Positions 36,060 to 43,767 of a stretch of 64,000 nt of DNA are shown one piece after another. Position numbers and translations under genes: made by a program. The notes beneath the pieces are model-generated. The model searched no databases and was not told the DNA's origin. It saw nothing but the letters and a program-made list of their open reading frames with translations. Numbering within the stretch: position 1 is the first letter of the stretch; every line of letters begins with the position of its first letter. This stretch comes from Shimia sp. SK013. GTDB lineage: Bacteria > Pseudomonadota > Alphaproteobacteria > Rhodobacterales > Rhodobacteraceae. The DNA lies in contig NZ_LAJH01000013.1 of the NCBI RefSeq assembly GCF_001292625.1, positions 124,001 through 188,000 of the forward strand, read 5' to 3'.

Positions 36060-37634
36060 ATGGAAGGGTCTCGATTTAACAGTGCGGCGGGTTATGGCAT
36101 CGACATCGAACCCGTGAAAGGTCGCGTGCGGATCTTGCGCGATGGGATCGTATTGGCGGACAGCACCCGCGCCAAGGTGATGTATGAAACCCGCCTGACG
36201 CCACAAGTCTATGTTCCACTGGAAGACGTCACCGTTGATTTGTCTGATCAAACGGATCTGAAAACCTTTTGCCCCTTCAAAGGCACAGCACGATACCGCA
36301 ACATGGTTCTGGACACAGAAACCATTACGAACGGTGTCTGGTCCTATGACGACGCGCTGCCCGAAAGCCGTGACATCAATGGCTTTATCGGCTTTCTGTC
36401 CTCAAGCTATACAGAGGTTGACCTCGGCGAAGCGCAATTCGACGCCGGGGTTGCAGGCAACATCTCCGGTCCGCTGGTCGATTGGCTTATGCGCGGCGCG
36501 GCCTTTGAGCCCACCCCCGAGGATTTCATCCGCGCCTTGGGCGAAAAGATGATCGAAAGTGGCATCGCACTTTATCGAATGTCCGCGATGATCTGGTCAC
36601 TTCACCCAATGATCGCCGGCAAAAACTATATCTGGACACGCGATGCCGACGAAATACGCACGCTCGCACCGTCTTATGAGTTGTTCGAGCATCGCAGCTT
36701 CATCAATTCGCCGCTTCACCATGTGTCCAATGGACTAGGTGGTGTGCGTCAAATGCTGGACGTGCCCGACGACAAGATGCAGTTCCCAATCATGAAAGAC
36801 CTCAAGGATGAGGGGGCTACGGATTACGTTGCCATGCCACTGTTTTTCTCCAACGGGCAGGTCAACGTGCTTACCTTGACCAGCGACCATCCCGATGGCT
36901 TCACCACTGCCAACCTTGGCCTTATCTTCGAAGTTTCCAGCGTCATCAGTCGTTTCTTTGAGGTTTTCACCCAGAAAGAAAACGCCCAATCCCTTTTGGA
37001 AACATACGTTGGTCGGCGGTCCGGAGCGCGGGTTCTCGGCGGTGAAATTCGGCGCGGCGACGGGGATGAAATCGATGCTGCCATCATGTTCTGCGATTTG
37101 CGCGGCTCAACTAGCCTTGAAGAGAAACTGGGGCGCGCGACTTACATCGAGCTATTGAACGGTTTCTTTGACACGGTGTCTGCGGTTGTCCACGACACAG
37201 ATGGAGAGGTGCTAAAGTTCATCGGAGACGCCGTTTTGGCCGTATTCCCCGACCATGAAAAAGGCACCGAAGGCAGCATCAACGCAATTGAAGCCTGCAA
37301 GGGCATTGTTGCCCAATTAGACGCGTTGTCCCAAGAGGGATCGCAGCGCATAGAGTGTTCCATTGGTGTCAGCCATGGCAGCGTAACCTACGGCAATGTC
37401 GGCTCTCTGGAACGTTTGGATTTTACCGTGATCGGACAACCTGCAAATGTTGCGGCACGCTTAGGTGATTACGGCAAAAAAGTCGGCCACCGCATTGTCG
37501 TGTCTCAGGATTTGGCAGACCAATGCGACGACTGTATCCCACTTGGCCCCGTCTCTTTGCACAATGTATCCGAACCCGTAGAAAGCTTCGCCGTCAACGC
37601 CGGCGTGGCGAAACCTGCGGAGCCTGCGGCCTAA
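36060..37634 (+). CDS. DUF427 domain fused to class III nucleotide cyclase
   Basis: This 524-residue protein joins two domains seldom seen together. Residues about 18-112 are a DUF427 domain: VRILRDGIVLADS, VYVPLEDV, FCPFKGTARY and NGVWSYDDALPE follow that family's order. Residues about 150-310 look like a GAF-type sensory region, and 338-490 form a class III cyclase with metal aspartates Asp346 and Asp390, Lys387 (LKFIGD), Asp454 (DFTVIG) and Asn463/Arg467. All catalytic positions seem present. No transmembrane helix is visible, so it should be cytosolic. It likely makes cAMP under control of a ligand read by the N-terminal part. It follows the membrane winged-helix gene on the same strand. 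Confidence 0.85.
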   Translation: MEGSRFNSAAGYGIDIEPVKGRVRILRDGIVLADSTRAKVMYETRLTPQVYVPLEDVTVDLSDQTDLKTFCPFKGTARYRNMVLDTETITNGVWSYDDALPESRDINGFIGFLSSSYTEVDLGEAQFDAGVAGNISGPLVDWLMRGAAFEPTPEDFIRALGEKMIESGIALYRMSAMIWSLHPMIAGKNYIWTRDADEIRTLAPSYELFEHRSFINSPLHHVSNGLGGVRQMLDVPDDKMQFPIMKDLKDEGATDYVAMPLFFSNGQVNVLTLTSDHPDGFTTANLGLIFEVSSVISRFFEVFTQKENAQSLLETYVGRRSGARVLGGEIRRGDGDEIDAAIMFCDLRGSTSLEEKLGRATYIELLNGFFDTVSAVVHDTDGEVLKFIGDAVLAVFPDHEKGTEGSINAIEACKGIVAQLDALSQEGSQRIECSIGVSHGSVTYGNVGSLERLDFTVIGQPANVAARLGDYGKKVGHRIVVSQDLADQCDDCIPLGPVSLHNVSEPVESFAVNAGVAKPAEPAA

Positions 37635-37695
37635 CCGCTTGAACCCTCTGAGATGTTCGCGCTAGCATCACAAACAGATCAGCGGGAAAACAAAA

Positions 37696-38712
37696 ATGAC
37701 TCAAAACAACCGTTCTTTGACCCTTCGCGATGTCTCAGAGGCCTCCGGCGTTTCAGAAATGACCGTAAGCCGAGTGCTACGCAATCGCGGCGACGTCTCT
37801 GCCACTACGCGTGAAAAGGTTCTGTCCGCTGCCAAGGAACTTGGATATGTGCCGAACAAAATTGCGGGCGCGCTTGCCAGCCAGCGAGTCAATCTTGTGG
37901 CGGTCATCATCCCGTCGCTGTCAAACATGGTTTTCCCCGAGGTGCTGGCGGGTGTTAGTCAGGTTCTGGAAGACACCGAATTGCAACCCGTTGTCGGCGT
38001 GACTGACTACCTGCCTGAAAAAGAAGAAAAAGTTCTTTATGAGATGCTGTCTTGGCGCCCGTCCGGCGTGATTATCGCCGGTTTGGAACATACCGAAGCA
38101 GCGCGCGCCATGATGAACGCCAGTGGAATTCCGGTTGTGGAGATTATGGACGCCGACGGAGAGGCCGTGGATGCGATGGTCGGGATTTCCCATCGCCGCG
38201 CAGGGCGTGTGATGGCGGCCTCCATCCTTGAGGCCGGATACAAAAAGATTGCTTTCCTTGGCACCAAAATGCCACTGGACCACCGCGCACGAAAGCGGTT
38301 CGAAGGATTTACCGAAACGCTCGCAAAGTCCGGCATCGAAGTCGCGGAACGTGAGTTCTATTCCGGTGGGTCAGCGCTCGCCAAAGGGCGCGAGATGACC
38401 CAAGCAGTGCTAGAGCGGTCTCCGGACATCGATTTCATCTACTATTCCAACGACATGATCGGTGCAGGTGGTTTGCTCTATCTCATGGAAAAAGGCATCG
38501 ACGTTCCTGGGCAAATTGGCCTCGCTGGTTTCAATGGTGTTGAGCTGTTGCAAGGACTGCCGCGTCGATTGGCCACCATGGACGCCTGCCGCCGGGAAAT
38601 TGGCGTGAAAGCTGCAGAAATAATTGCTGCCAGCGTCAATGATAATGTCACCGAAAAGTCGGTGACGCTGACCCCCAAAATCAGCTTTGGTGACACGCTG
38701 CTTAGGAAGTAA
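37696..38712 (+). CDS. LacI/GalR-family transcriptional regulator
   Basis: The 338-residue repressor has the LacI helix-turn-helix at residues 9-35 (LRDVSEASGVSEMTVSRVL), hinge helix near 50-60 (NKIAGALAS), and the periplasmic-binding-like effector domain from 65 (VNLVAVIIPSLSN) to the C-terminus, with GISHRRAG and IYYSNDMIGAGG segments typical of the gluconate-type (GntR) branch. It should repress genes for sugar or sugar-acid use until an inducer binds. No sugar transport operon is adjacent, so targets are distant or autoregulatory. It is co-oriented with the cyclase gene but separated by about 60 bp, and converges on the glycan cluster with no gap. Confidence 0.9.
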   Translation: MTQNNRSLTLRDVSEASGVSEMTVSRVLRNRGDVSATTREKVLSAAKELGYVPNKIAGALASQRVNLVAVIIPSLSNMVFPEVLAGVSQVLEDTELQPVVGVTDYLPEKEEKVLYEMLSWRPSGVIIAGLEHTEAARAMMNASGIPVVEIMDADGEAVDAMVGISHRRAGRVMAASILEAGYKKIAFLGTKMPLDHRARKRFEGFTETLAKSGIEVAEREFYSGGSALAKGREMTQAVLERSPDIDFIYYSNDMIGAGGLLYLMEKGIDVPGQIGLAGFNGVELLQGLPRRLATMDACRREIGVKAAEIIAASVNDNVTEKSVTLTPKISFGDTLLRK

Positions 38713-39621
38713 TCAGGACTTAAACTTGGCTATGCGTGCGTCCGCAGCGCGCAACGCTTTGCGGAAAACCGGCGCGCCACGCCGGGCCAAAACAGCGGTG
38801 CAATACCGCTTGATCAGCTTAGGGCGATCGGACTTTTCCAGCGCTGCCAGCATCTCTTTCTGATATCGCGCAACTTCGCGACGCCGCCGCAAAAGCGTGT
38901 AAAACTCAGTTTGTGTCATGGTGCCCGCTACGCACCCTTCGATGACCGGTTTGAGAACCCCCATCAAAAGCCACAACGATGCAATCCGGTGTCCCATAAA
39001 GCGGCAGCGGTACTTGGTGACATTTTCTCCGCGATAAAGCGCAGCATGCATGGCATCCAGTGGCGCGCGCGGGTCATAAAACACATGCACTGCCTCGGCC
39101 GTCGCGGCCATCTCTGGACCATAGGCATACCGACTGTGAAAATCGCGCTTCCACGCCTTGCGATATCGCGTTTCCCAGCTTGCGATCTCGCGATCCAGCG
39201 TGGCCTGTGGAGAAATACAGATCACCGTCGCACCCGGCGCGGCGCTTGAAAACACCGACGCGGCATAAGCCCCCATCGAAGCGCCGTAAAAGATCACTTT
39301 TTCAAAGCCTTCAAAGAACCCGTCGTCGCGCAGCCGATCAAAGAAATCATGCACTGAATCGTCGCGATACCATGTCCAGTCGTGCGCCATCAGGCCCAGC
39401 ATCGACCAACCGCGTGACGTGACAAAATCATAGCCCCATGGCATCCGATCATCGCCCCGCTCATAAACGTGATCCAGATTTTCAAACGTCACGATTAGCG
39501 TTTTTCCACGCTCAACAAACAGCGCAGTATGCTCATCGCCAAGAGCCTCATAGAACCCTTCGGCCGCTCCGACTTTCTCAAGGTTGCCGCGCCATTCAAG
39601 TTGTGTTGGCTCTTTGGTCAC
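38713..39621 (-). CDS. Alpha/beta-hydrolase-like protein in glycan cluster
   Basis: The GTG start at 39621 overlaps the sulfotransferase stop (TAGTG), so the gene is coupled to it. The 302-residue protein has a nucleophile elbow GASMG (around 113-117, in VIFYGASMGAYAAS), preceded by a strand pattern of the alpha/beta-hydrolase fold (TLIVTFENLDH near 41-51). A later VHVFYDPRAPLDAMHA segment could supply the acid, and RFMGHRIAS the histidine. The C-terminal third is helical and basic. The predicted role is hydrolysis or acyl transfer on a glycan or lipid substrate made by the cluster, but the substrate is unknown. Confidence 0.7.
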   Translation of the reverse strand: MTKEPTQLEWRGNLEKVGAAEGFYEALGDEHTALFVERGKTLIVTFENLDHVYERGDDRMPWGYDFVTSRGWSMLGLMAHDWTWYRDDSVHDFFDRLRDDGFFEGFEKVIFYGASMGAYAASVFSSAAPGATVICISPQATLDREIASWETRYRKAWKRDFHSRYAYGPEMAATAEAVHVFYDPRAPLDAMHAALYRGENVTKYRCRFMGHRIASLWLLMGVLKPVIEGCVAGTMTQTEFYTLLRRRREVARYQKEMLAALEKSDRPKLIKRYCTAVLARRGAPVFRKALRAADARIAKFKS

Positions 39622-40382
39622 TATGCAGCCCGCGCGAGCCGGTGGCGCACGTCCTCATACATATCGAAATCCTCGCCAAAAGCGGTTTCGATGTTACGCC
39701 GATCTGTCGGAGTCATCGCCTCGATCATCTCAGCACTGGCCGACTTGTGGCCCAGCGAGCGACGTGTGTCCTGAACGACAGGCTGACCGACGTCAAACAA
39801 CGTTTTAACAACGAGACCCAGCGCCCCGTTCAGATCAGCCATATCGCCTACAAAATCGTAATTGATGAAGTCGTAAGACACTTCTTTTCGCTGGCTGCGC
39901 CAATGTCGGTCAATGTCGCGTGCGGCTTCGTCATGGGCCATGATGTCTAGAAACTGTGACAGCGTGATTTCGTCATCAACCGGTCGATTCAGATGACGCA
40001 TCAACTTGGCCTTCTGTTTCTCACCTTTGACAATTTTGTCTGAAAACGACGACACCGTCCGCGCAACCGGTTCTCGCACGACAGTGAATTTAAAGACCTG
40101 CCGATCCGCCAATGCCTCCATCACGTGCGCCATGGTCAGCCCTCGTGGACCGGTCAACAAAAGCGACTTGGGTGGAGTGTGCACGCTTGTCATGTCGATG
40201 GTTTCGCCACCGTCGCCGCGCAACTTGATCAGATTGTCCATCAACGTGGCCAAAACCGTCGTACAGGCGGCCTTGTGGTTTTTCATATAAAGGAACGGCT
40301 TTCCGAACACCGGAACGTTCACCAATTGCAAAAAATGCTTGGTATGTAGGTAGTTGTCCAGAATGCGAGGGTGGTGATCCAT
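39621..40382 (-). CDS. Sulfotransferase (PAPS-dependent, Golgi type 2-like)
   Basis: I place the start at ATG 40382, with AGAGGA upstream; GTG 40385 is also possible. The 253-residue protein carries the two PAPS-binding signatures: the 5'-phosphosulfate loop YMKNHKAACTTV (32-43) and the 3'-phosphate site VVREPVARTVSSF (near 96-108), resembling carbohydrate sulfotransferases of the HNK-1/chondroitin group. It would move sulfate from PAPS to a sugar hydroxyl. No signal peptide is seen, so sulfation should occur in the cytoplasm before export. It lies between the GT32-like gene (3-bp gap) and the hydrolase gene, implying a sulfated surface or secreted glycan. Confidence 0.85.
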   Translation of the reverse strand: MDHHPRILDNYLHTKHFLQLVNVPVFGKPFLYMKNHKAACTTVLATLMDNLIKLRGDGGETIDMTSVHTPPKSLLLTGPRGLTMAHVMEALADRQVFKFTVVREPVARTVSSFSDKIVKGEKQKAKLMRHLNRPVDDEITLSQFLDIMAHDEAARDIDRHWRSQRKEVSYDFINYDFVGDMADLNGALGLVVKTLFDVGQPVVQDTRRSLGHKSASAEMIEAMTPTDRRNIETAFGEDFDMYEDVRHRLARAA

Positions 40383-40385
40383 CAC

Positions 40386-41447
40386 TTAATCCTCTTGAAA
40401 CAGACTTGGCGCTGCTTGGATCAACTTCGCGCGACAGTCCTTGATAAACTGCTTATCCACGAGGAAATCGCGTGAAATTTTTTCCACGGAGGCCTCACCC
40501 TTGAGAGATTCAATTGCGATTTTGGCGCGGAATTCCGGATCATTTACCGGCGCCTGCTGCGTGACCTTCTTGGCGGGGATCGGCGCGGTATCGGGATCGA
40601 TGCCATGCTTTTTCATCACTTCGTCCATGAACGAGCCACGACGCGGGCGATTGTTCTCTGCTTCCTGCAAACGCGGCTTCATGCGGCGCGCCCAAAAATG
40701 CACCGCCTTGGTGTCTTCATTCAGCCAGTCTTTTTCGATATCGAACTTGCTCTGGAACATCTTGTTCCTGTCTTTGAACGATACGGGATAGAAGGCCTCA
40801 ACAGGTTCAGCATATTTGATCTCACCGCTCTGCTGCAGGAACCACGTCACCGCCGCCGGTCCGGTAAAGCCCCAGTTCTGCGCGGTCATATGCACCGGCT
40901 TACCCGCGTCTTTCTCGGCCTGAAGTTCCTTTTGCTGCCACGGCTTCAACCACGGACCAATCGCATACTCATCTTCAAAGAACTCAAGCATGTCCTTAAG
41001 TGCGCGTGAGGTCTTGGGCAGACCCAACACGGCGTTGCACACCAAACCCTCTTTCTCCCAGCCGAAAACGGTCTTGCGCGTAAACTTGAACGGCCGATAA
41101 CAATAAATATCGGCATCCACCCAGATCTTATCGGTCTTGGCCAACATGTTGAGCCGCCATAAATCGGCGTGGATCGCGGGGCTTCCTGTGCGCACATGAC
41201 GGTGCATCGGTTCGCCCGGAAAAATCTCGGCCGCATCCGCCGCGTGCACGCCCTCGGGAATGTTGGGAATTTCCTCGTAGCTATAGAGCGTCGTGTGATG
41301 CCCCATATCCGCGAAGGATTTTAGACATAGCTGTTCTAACCACGACAGACGCCCACCGATCCACAACGATGCAATTTCAGGAAGCCCGGCCATCTCGCCC
41401 ACCTTTTGTTCTTTATTTGAGAACAGTTTAGCCCACCCCGTGAGCAT
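40386..41447 (-). CDS. GT32-like glycosyltransferase with C-terminal IS3-OrfA-like helix-turn-helix
   Basis: GGAGAC lies just before ATG 41447. Residues about 22-260 form a glycosyltransferase of the DXD type: IASLWIGGRLSWLEQL, then HADLWRLNML and the metal motif Asp111-Ala-Asp113 (WVDADIYCYRPF), as in GT32/capsule enzymes. Residues 302-353 are unlike any glycosyltransferase tail: DPEFRAKIAIESLKGE, then VDKQFIKDCRAKLIQAA and SLF fit, position by position, the N-terminal helix-turn-helix of IS3-family OrfA (recalled pattern: PEFKAKVALEALxGE, VHPNQIxxWKKQLLExA). It may mediate oligomerisation or nucleic-acid contact. It is in the middle of a five-gene operon. Confidence 0.8.
   Translation of the reverse strand: MLTGWAKLFSNKEQKVGEMAGLPEIASLWIGGRLSWLEQLCLKSFADMGHHTTLYSYEEIPNIPEGVHAADAAEIFPGEPMHRHVRTGSPAIHADLWRLNMLAKTDKIWVDADIYCYRPFKFTRKTVFGWEKEGLVCNAVLGLPKTSRALKDMLEFFEDEYAIGPWLKPWQQKELQAEKDAGKPVHMTAQNWGFTGPAAVTWFLQQSGEIKYAEPVEAFYPVSFKDRNKMFQSKFDIEKDWLNEDTKAVHFWARRMKPRLQEAENNRPRRGSFMDEVMKKHGIDPDTAPIPAKKVTQQAPVNDPEFRAKIAIESLKGEASVEKISRDFLVDKQFIKDCRAKLIQAAPSLFQED
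40389..40544 (-). other. Transposase OrfA-like helix-turn-helix domain within the glycosyltransferase
   Basis: Domain annotation for residues 302-353 of the preceding gene. It is in frame with no stop, and no terminal repeats or second transposase frame (OrfB with a DDE core) are nearby, so this is a captured or convergent domain and not an insertion sequence. Confidence 0.6.
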
Positions 41448-41477
41448 TGTCTCCGAATTTCAAACCGTGACACATGC

Positions 41478-43736
41478 TTAGTGTGCCGTCTCCTGCTTCT
41501 CCACCGTAAAGAAGAAATCTTCCGGTAAATCATCACGTTCCACGACCCAGTCAGGGATCACTTCCGGCCCTGCAAGGAACACATTAGCCCCAAAATACGG
41601 ATGCATCTGGGCGAGGCGTTCCTGACGGGCACTCGTCAAGTCTTCATAGAACTGCGCATAGTTTGAGGTTTGTTTAAGAGCGTCAATTTTTGCCCTATGC
41701 CGGTCAACGGAAAAGGCATGTGCCTCGGCAATTTCCGGATCAGCCAACAAATGATCCATCTCCGCTTGCATTGCGGGAATCATACGCTGGATCGACGTGT
41801 CCTCATCCACGTTGTTGTTCATCCGGAACCAATAGGCCATGCCTTGATCCCGATCGACGTGGTTCACACGTCCGCGATCACGTTTCACCAAGAAGCTTTC
41901 GGCTGAGCGCACGGCATAATGGTTGAGCTGCACGAGGTCATAGCCAATCGTCGAGGTGGTGGACCGCCAGGCATTGCGGTACATATCGCGCGGCAGCGGC
42001 TCACCGGACCCGTTCACCCAATTGATGTGCGACCAAAGCTGAGGGTTCAGCCCCTTGGGCCGGTGCACACCCAACTTCTTGAACAGGCCAATGTTGCGAT
42101 ACAGCGTCTTGAACCCCCAGGCCTGATGTGGCTTGCGAGTCTGCTCAAGCGCGCAGCGCGTAAACTGCGCCACCAACGGCTCATCGGCAAATTCATGCAC
42201 GTCGGAATTGCCAAAAAGCCGCCATGTGCAGGAAATCAGGTTCGCGTCAGGCACCGTCTCAAACAGCGCCTTGAGCGTGCCATCGCCCGTTTTGACGTTG
42301 ATGAATTCATCCACGTCCATGGAAATCACCCAATCAGCATCTTTTATGATCGGTTCTTTTTCGCCAGCTTGCAGAGCCGCATGCTGCGGTTTGAGTCCGG
42401 TGCCCTTGAACGGGTTGTCACGGTGCTGCACCACGCCCTTCTCCTGCAACAAATCCAAAAACGTGTCTGTGCCGTCGTTGCAGTCGTTGGTGTAAACAAT
42501 GAACCGTTTCACCCCAATCGCACGGTGATATGCCAGCCATTCTAAAATGAACGGCCCTTCGTTTTTCATGCAGGTGATGATTGCGACTTCGTTGTTTTGG
42601 AGATTGACCTCTGGTGTATCGAGTTCGGGCATCCGCAGCGCTTTGTGGTCAAACAGCTTCCGCGACATCTTCCGAAGCTCATCATCTTCAATCAGCGATG
42701 TCTTGGGTACAATTTTCGAAACAGTGTCTGCTGGATGGCGCAATCCCATAAAGCGGAAAAACTTGACCCACTCGTCTTTCGCAGGGCGGGTGCCGACGAC
42801 GCGGATCAATCGCCAAACGACGTCAGGCTTGGCCTTGGCCGGTGCAACACACCAGCGTCGCCGGGCTTGGGTCGCATCAAACTGAACACAGATATGATCG
42901 CCAAAGCTGACCTCATCGTCATTGCGAACGCGCCAAGGGTAGCAGTGCATTCCCACAAGGTTGATCGACCCGGTTGACGACTTTTCTGCCTTGTCAAAAA
43001 CAGTTTTGCCTTTGACGCCTTCGCCTTTGTCCTGACTTAGCACATCGGAAATATCCAAAAGCGCCACAGCCCTCGCCTTGGCGAGAAACCAATACCGCAT
43101 CATTTCAAAGAGCTGCAGTTCTCCGAGAGGCGAAGTCCACGGCTCCGGCTCGGGGACGTCCATCCGGTCTTTGCCTGGCGCATCGGGCGCATTAAACGGG
43201 TGTTGCTCCGGTGGCAGGTCAATTTGCCCAAGCGGCACATCAGCCCGCAAGACCACGACAGTCTTCAGACCGCTTATTTTGGAAATCCCAGCCTCTACCG
43301 CCTCAAGATATGCCTCATCTTCTCCTGGCACAGCCCGGTCGATGATCAGCGCGGCCTGCAAATTCTGGCTCTTGGCGTGAATTTGCAGCCACGTCAGGGT
43401 GCTCTCAGCGCTTTCGCCATTTCGGACGGCCAGAAAGCAGTTCAGCCCCTCAAACAACGCCAGCTCAGGCACCATTGTCGGCAGCTCATAGCGATGCTCG
43501 TCCACCGCCAGCGTGGGAACCGCATCAATTTTCTCCAAATGCGCAATCGCGCCATTGCCAACGCTACGCATCACCGCAAGTTTGCTTCCGCCCACTTGGG
43601 AAAACCGTTCGGTCTCAACCCCGGTCTTGAAGAAAGCCATCGCCTGATCTTCCGCCGTCCGCAAACAGCCAAGCAAAATCGCCCCTCCGGCCTCAAAATG
43701 GGAAATCTGGCGTCGGAAAAACGCGGGTTTGCTCAT
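41478..43736 (-). CDS. Large bi-domain GT2-type glycosyltransferase
   Basis: ATG 43736 starts MSKPAFFRRQ; the frame runs further upstream to 43895 but overlaps the neighbouring gene's end. The 752-residue protein has an active GT2-like domain (Glyco_tranf_2_4 style) at about 384-650: IITCMKNEGPFILEWLAYH, DDG-equivalent NDCNDGTD, and the metal motif DVDEF (about 474-478). The first half (about 100-300) shows a parallel pattern (FLAVRNGES...TLTWLQIHAK, later ALLDISDVL) lacking acidic metal residues, so it looks like a degenerate duplicate domain. The C-terminal domain is paralogous to the next gene. It likely acts at the cytoplasmic membrane face on a surface glycan. Confidence 0.85.
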   Translation of the reverse strand: MSKPAFFRRQISHFEAGGAILLGCLRTAEDQAMAFFKTGVETERFSQVGGSKLAVMRSVGNGAIAHLEKIDAVPTLAVDEHRYELPTMVPELALFEGLNCFLAVRNGESAESTLTWLQIHAKSQNLQAALIIDRAVPGEDEAYLEAVEAGISKISGLKTVVVLRADVPLGQIDLPPEQHPFNAPDAPGKDRMDVPEPEPWTSPLGELQLFEMMRYWFLAKARAVALLDISDVLSQDKGEGVKGKTVFDKAEKSSTGSINLVGMHCYPWRVRNDDEVSFGDHICVQFDATQARRRWCVAPAKAKPDVVWRLIRVVGTRPAKDEWVKFFRFMGLRHPADTVSKIVPKTSLIEDDELRKMSRKLFDHKALRMPELDTPEVNLQNNEVAIITCMKNEGPFILEWLAYHRAIGVKRFIVYTNDCNDGTDTFLDLLQEKGVVQHRDNPFKGTGLKPQHAALQAGEKEPIIKDADWVISMDVDEFINVKTGDGTLKALFETVPDANLISCTWRLFGNSDVHEFADEPLVAQFTRCALEQTRKPHQAWGFKTLYRNIGLFKKLGVHRPKGLNPQLWSHINWVNGSGEPLPRDMYRNAWRSTTSTIGYDLVQLNHYAVRSAESFLVKRDRGRVNHVDRDQGMAYWFRMNNNVDEDTSIQRMIPAMQAEMDHLLADPEIAEAHAFSVDRHRAKIDALKQTSNYAQFYEDLTSARQERLAQMHPYFGANVFLAGPEVIPDWVVERDDLPEDFFFTVEKQETAH

Positions 43737-43767
43737 ACTCTCGACCTGCTCAGCCCCTATAAGAGCC

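Noticed and set aside
40386-41447. Possible IS3 insertion at the glycosyltransferase end
   Set aside because: Only a 52-residue HTH-like tail is present; no inverted repeats, OrfB or target duplication were seen.
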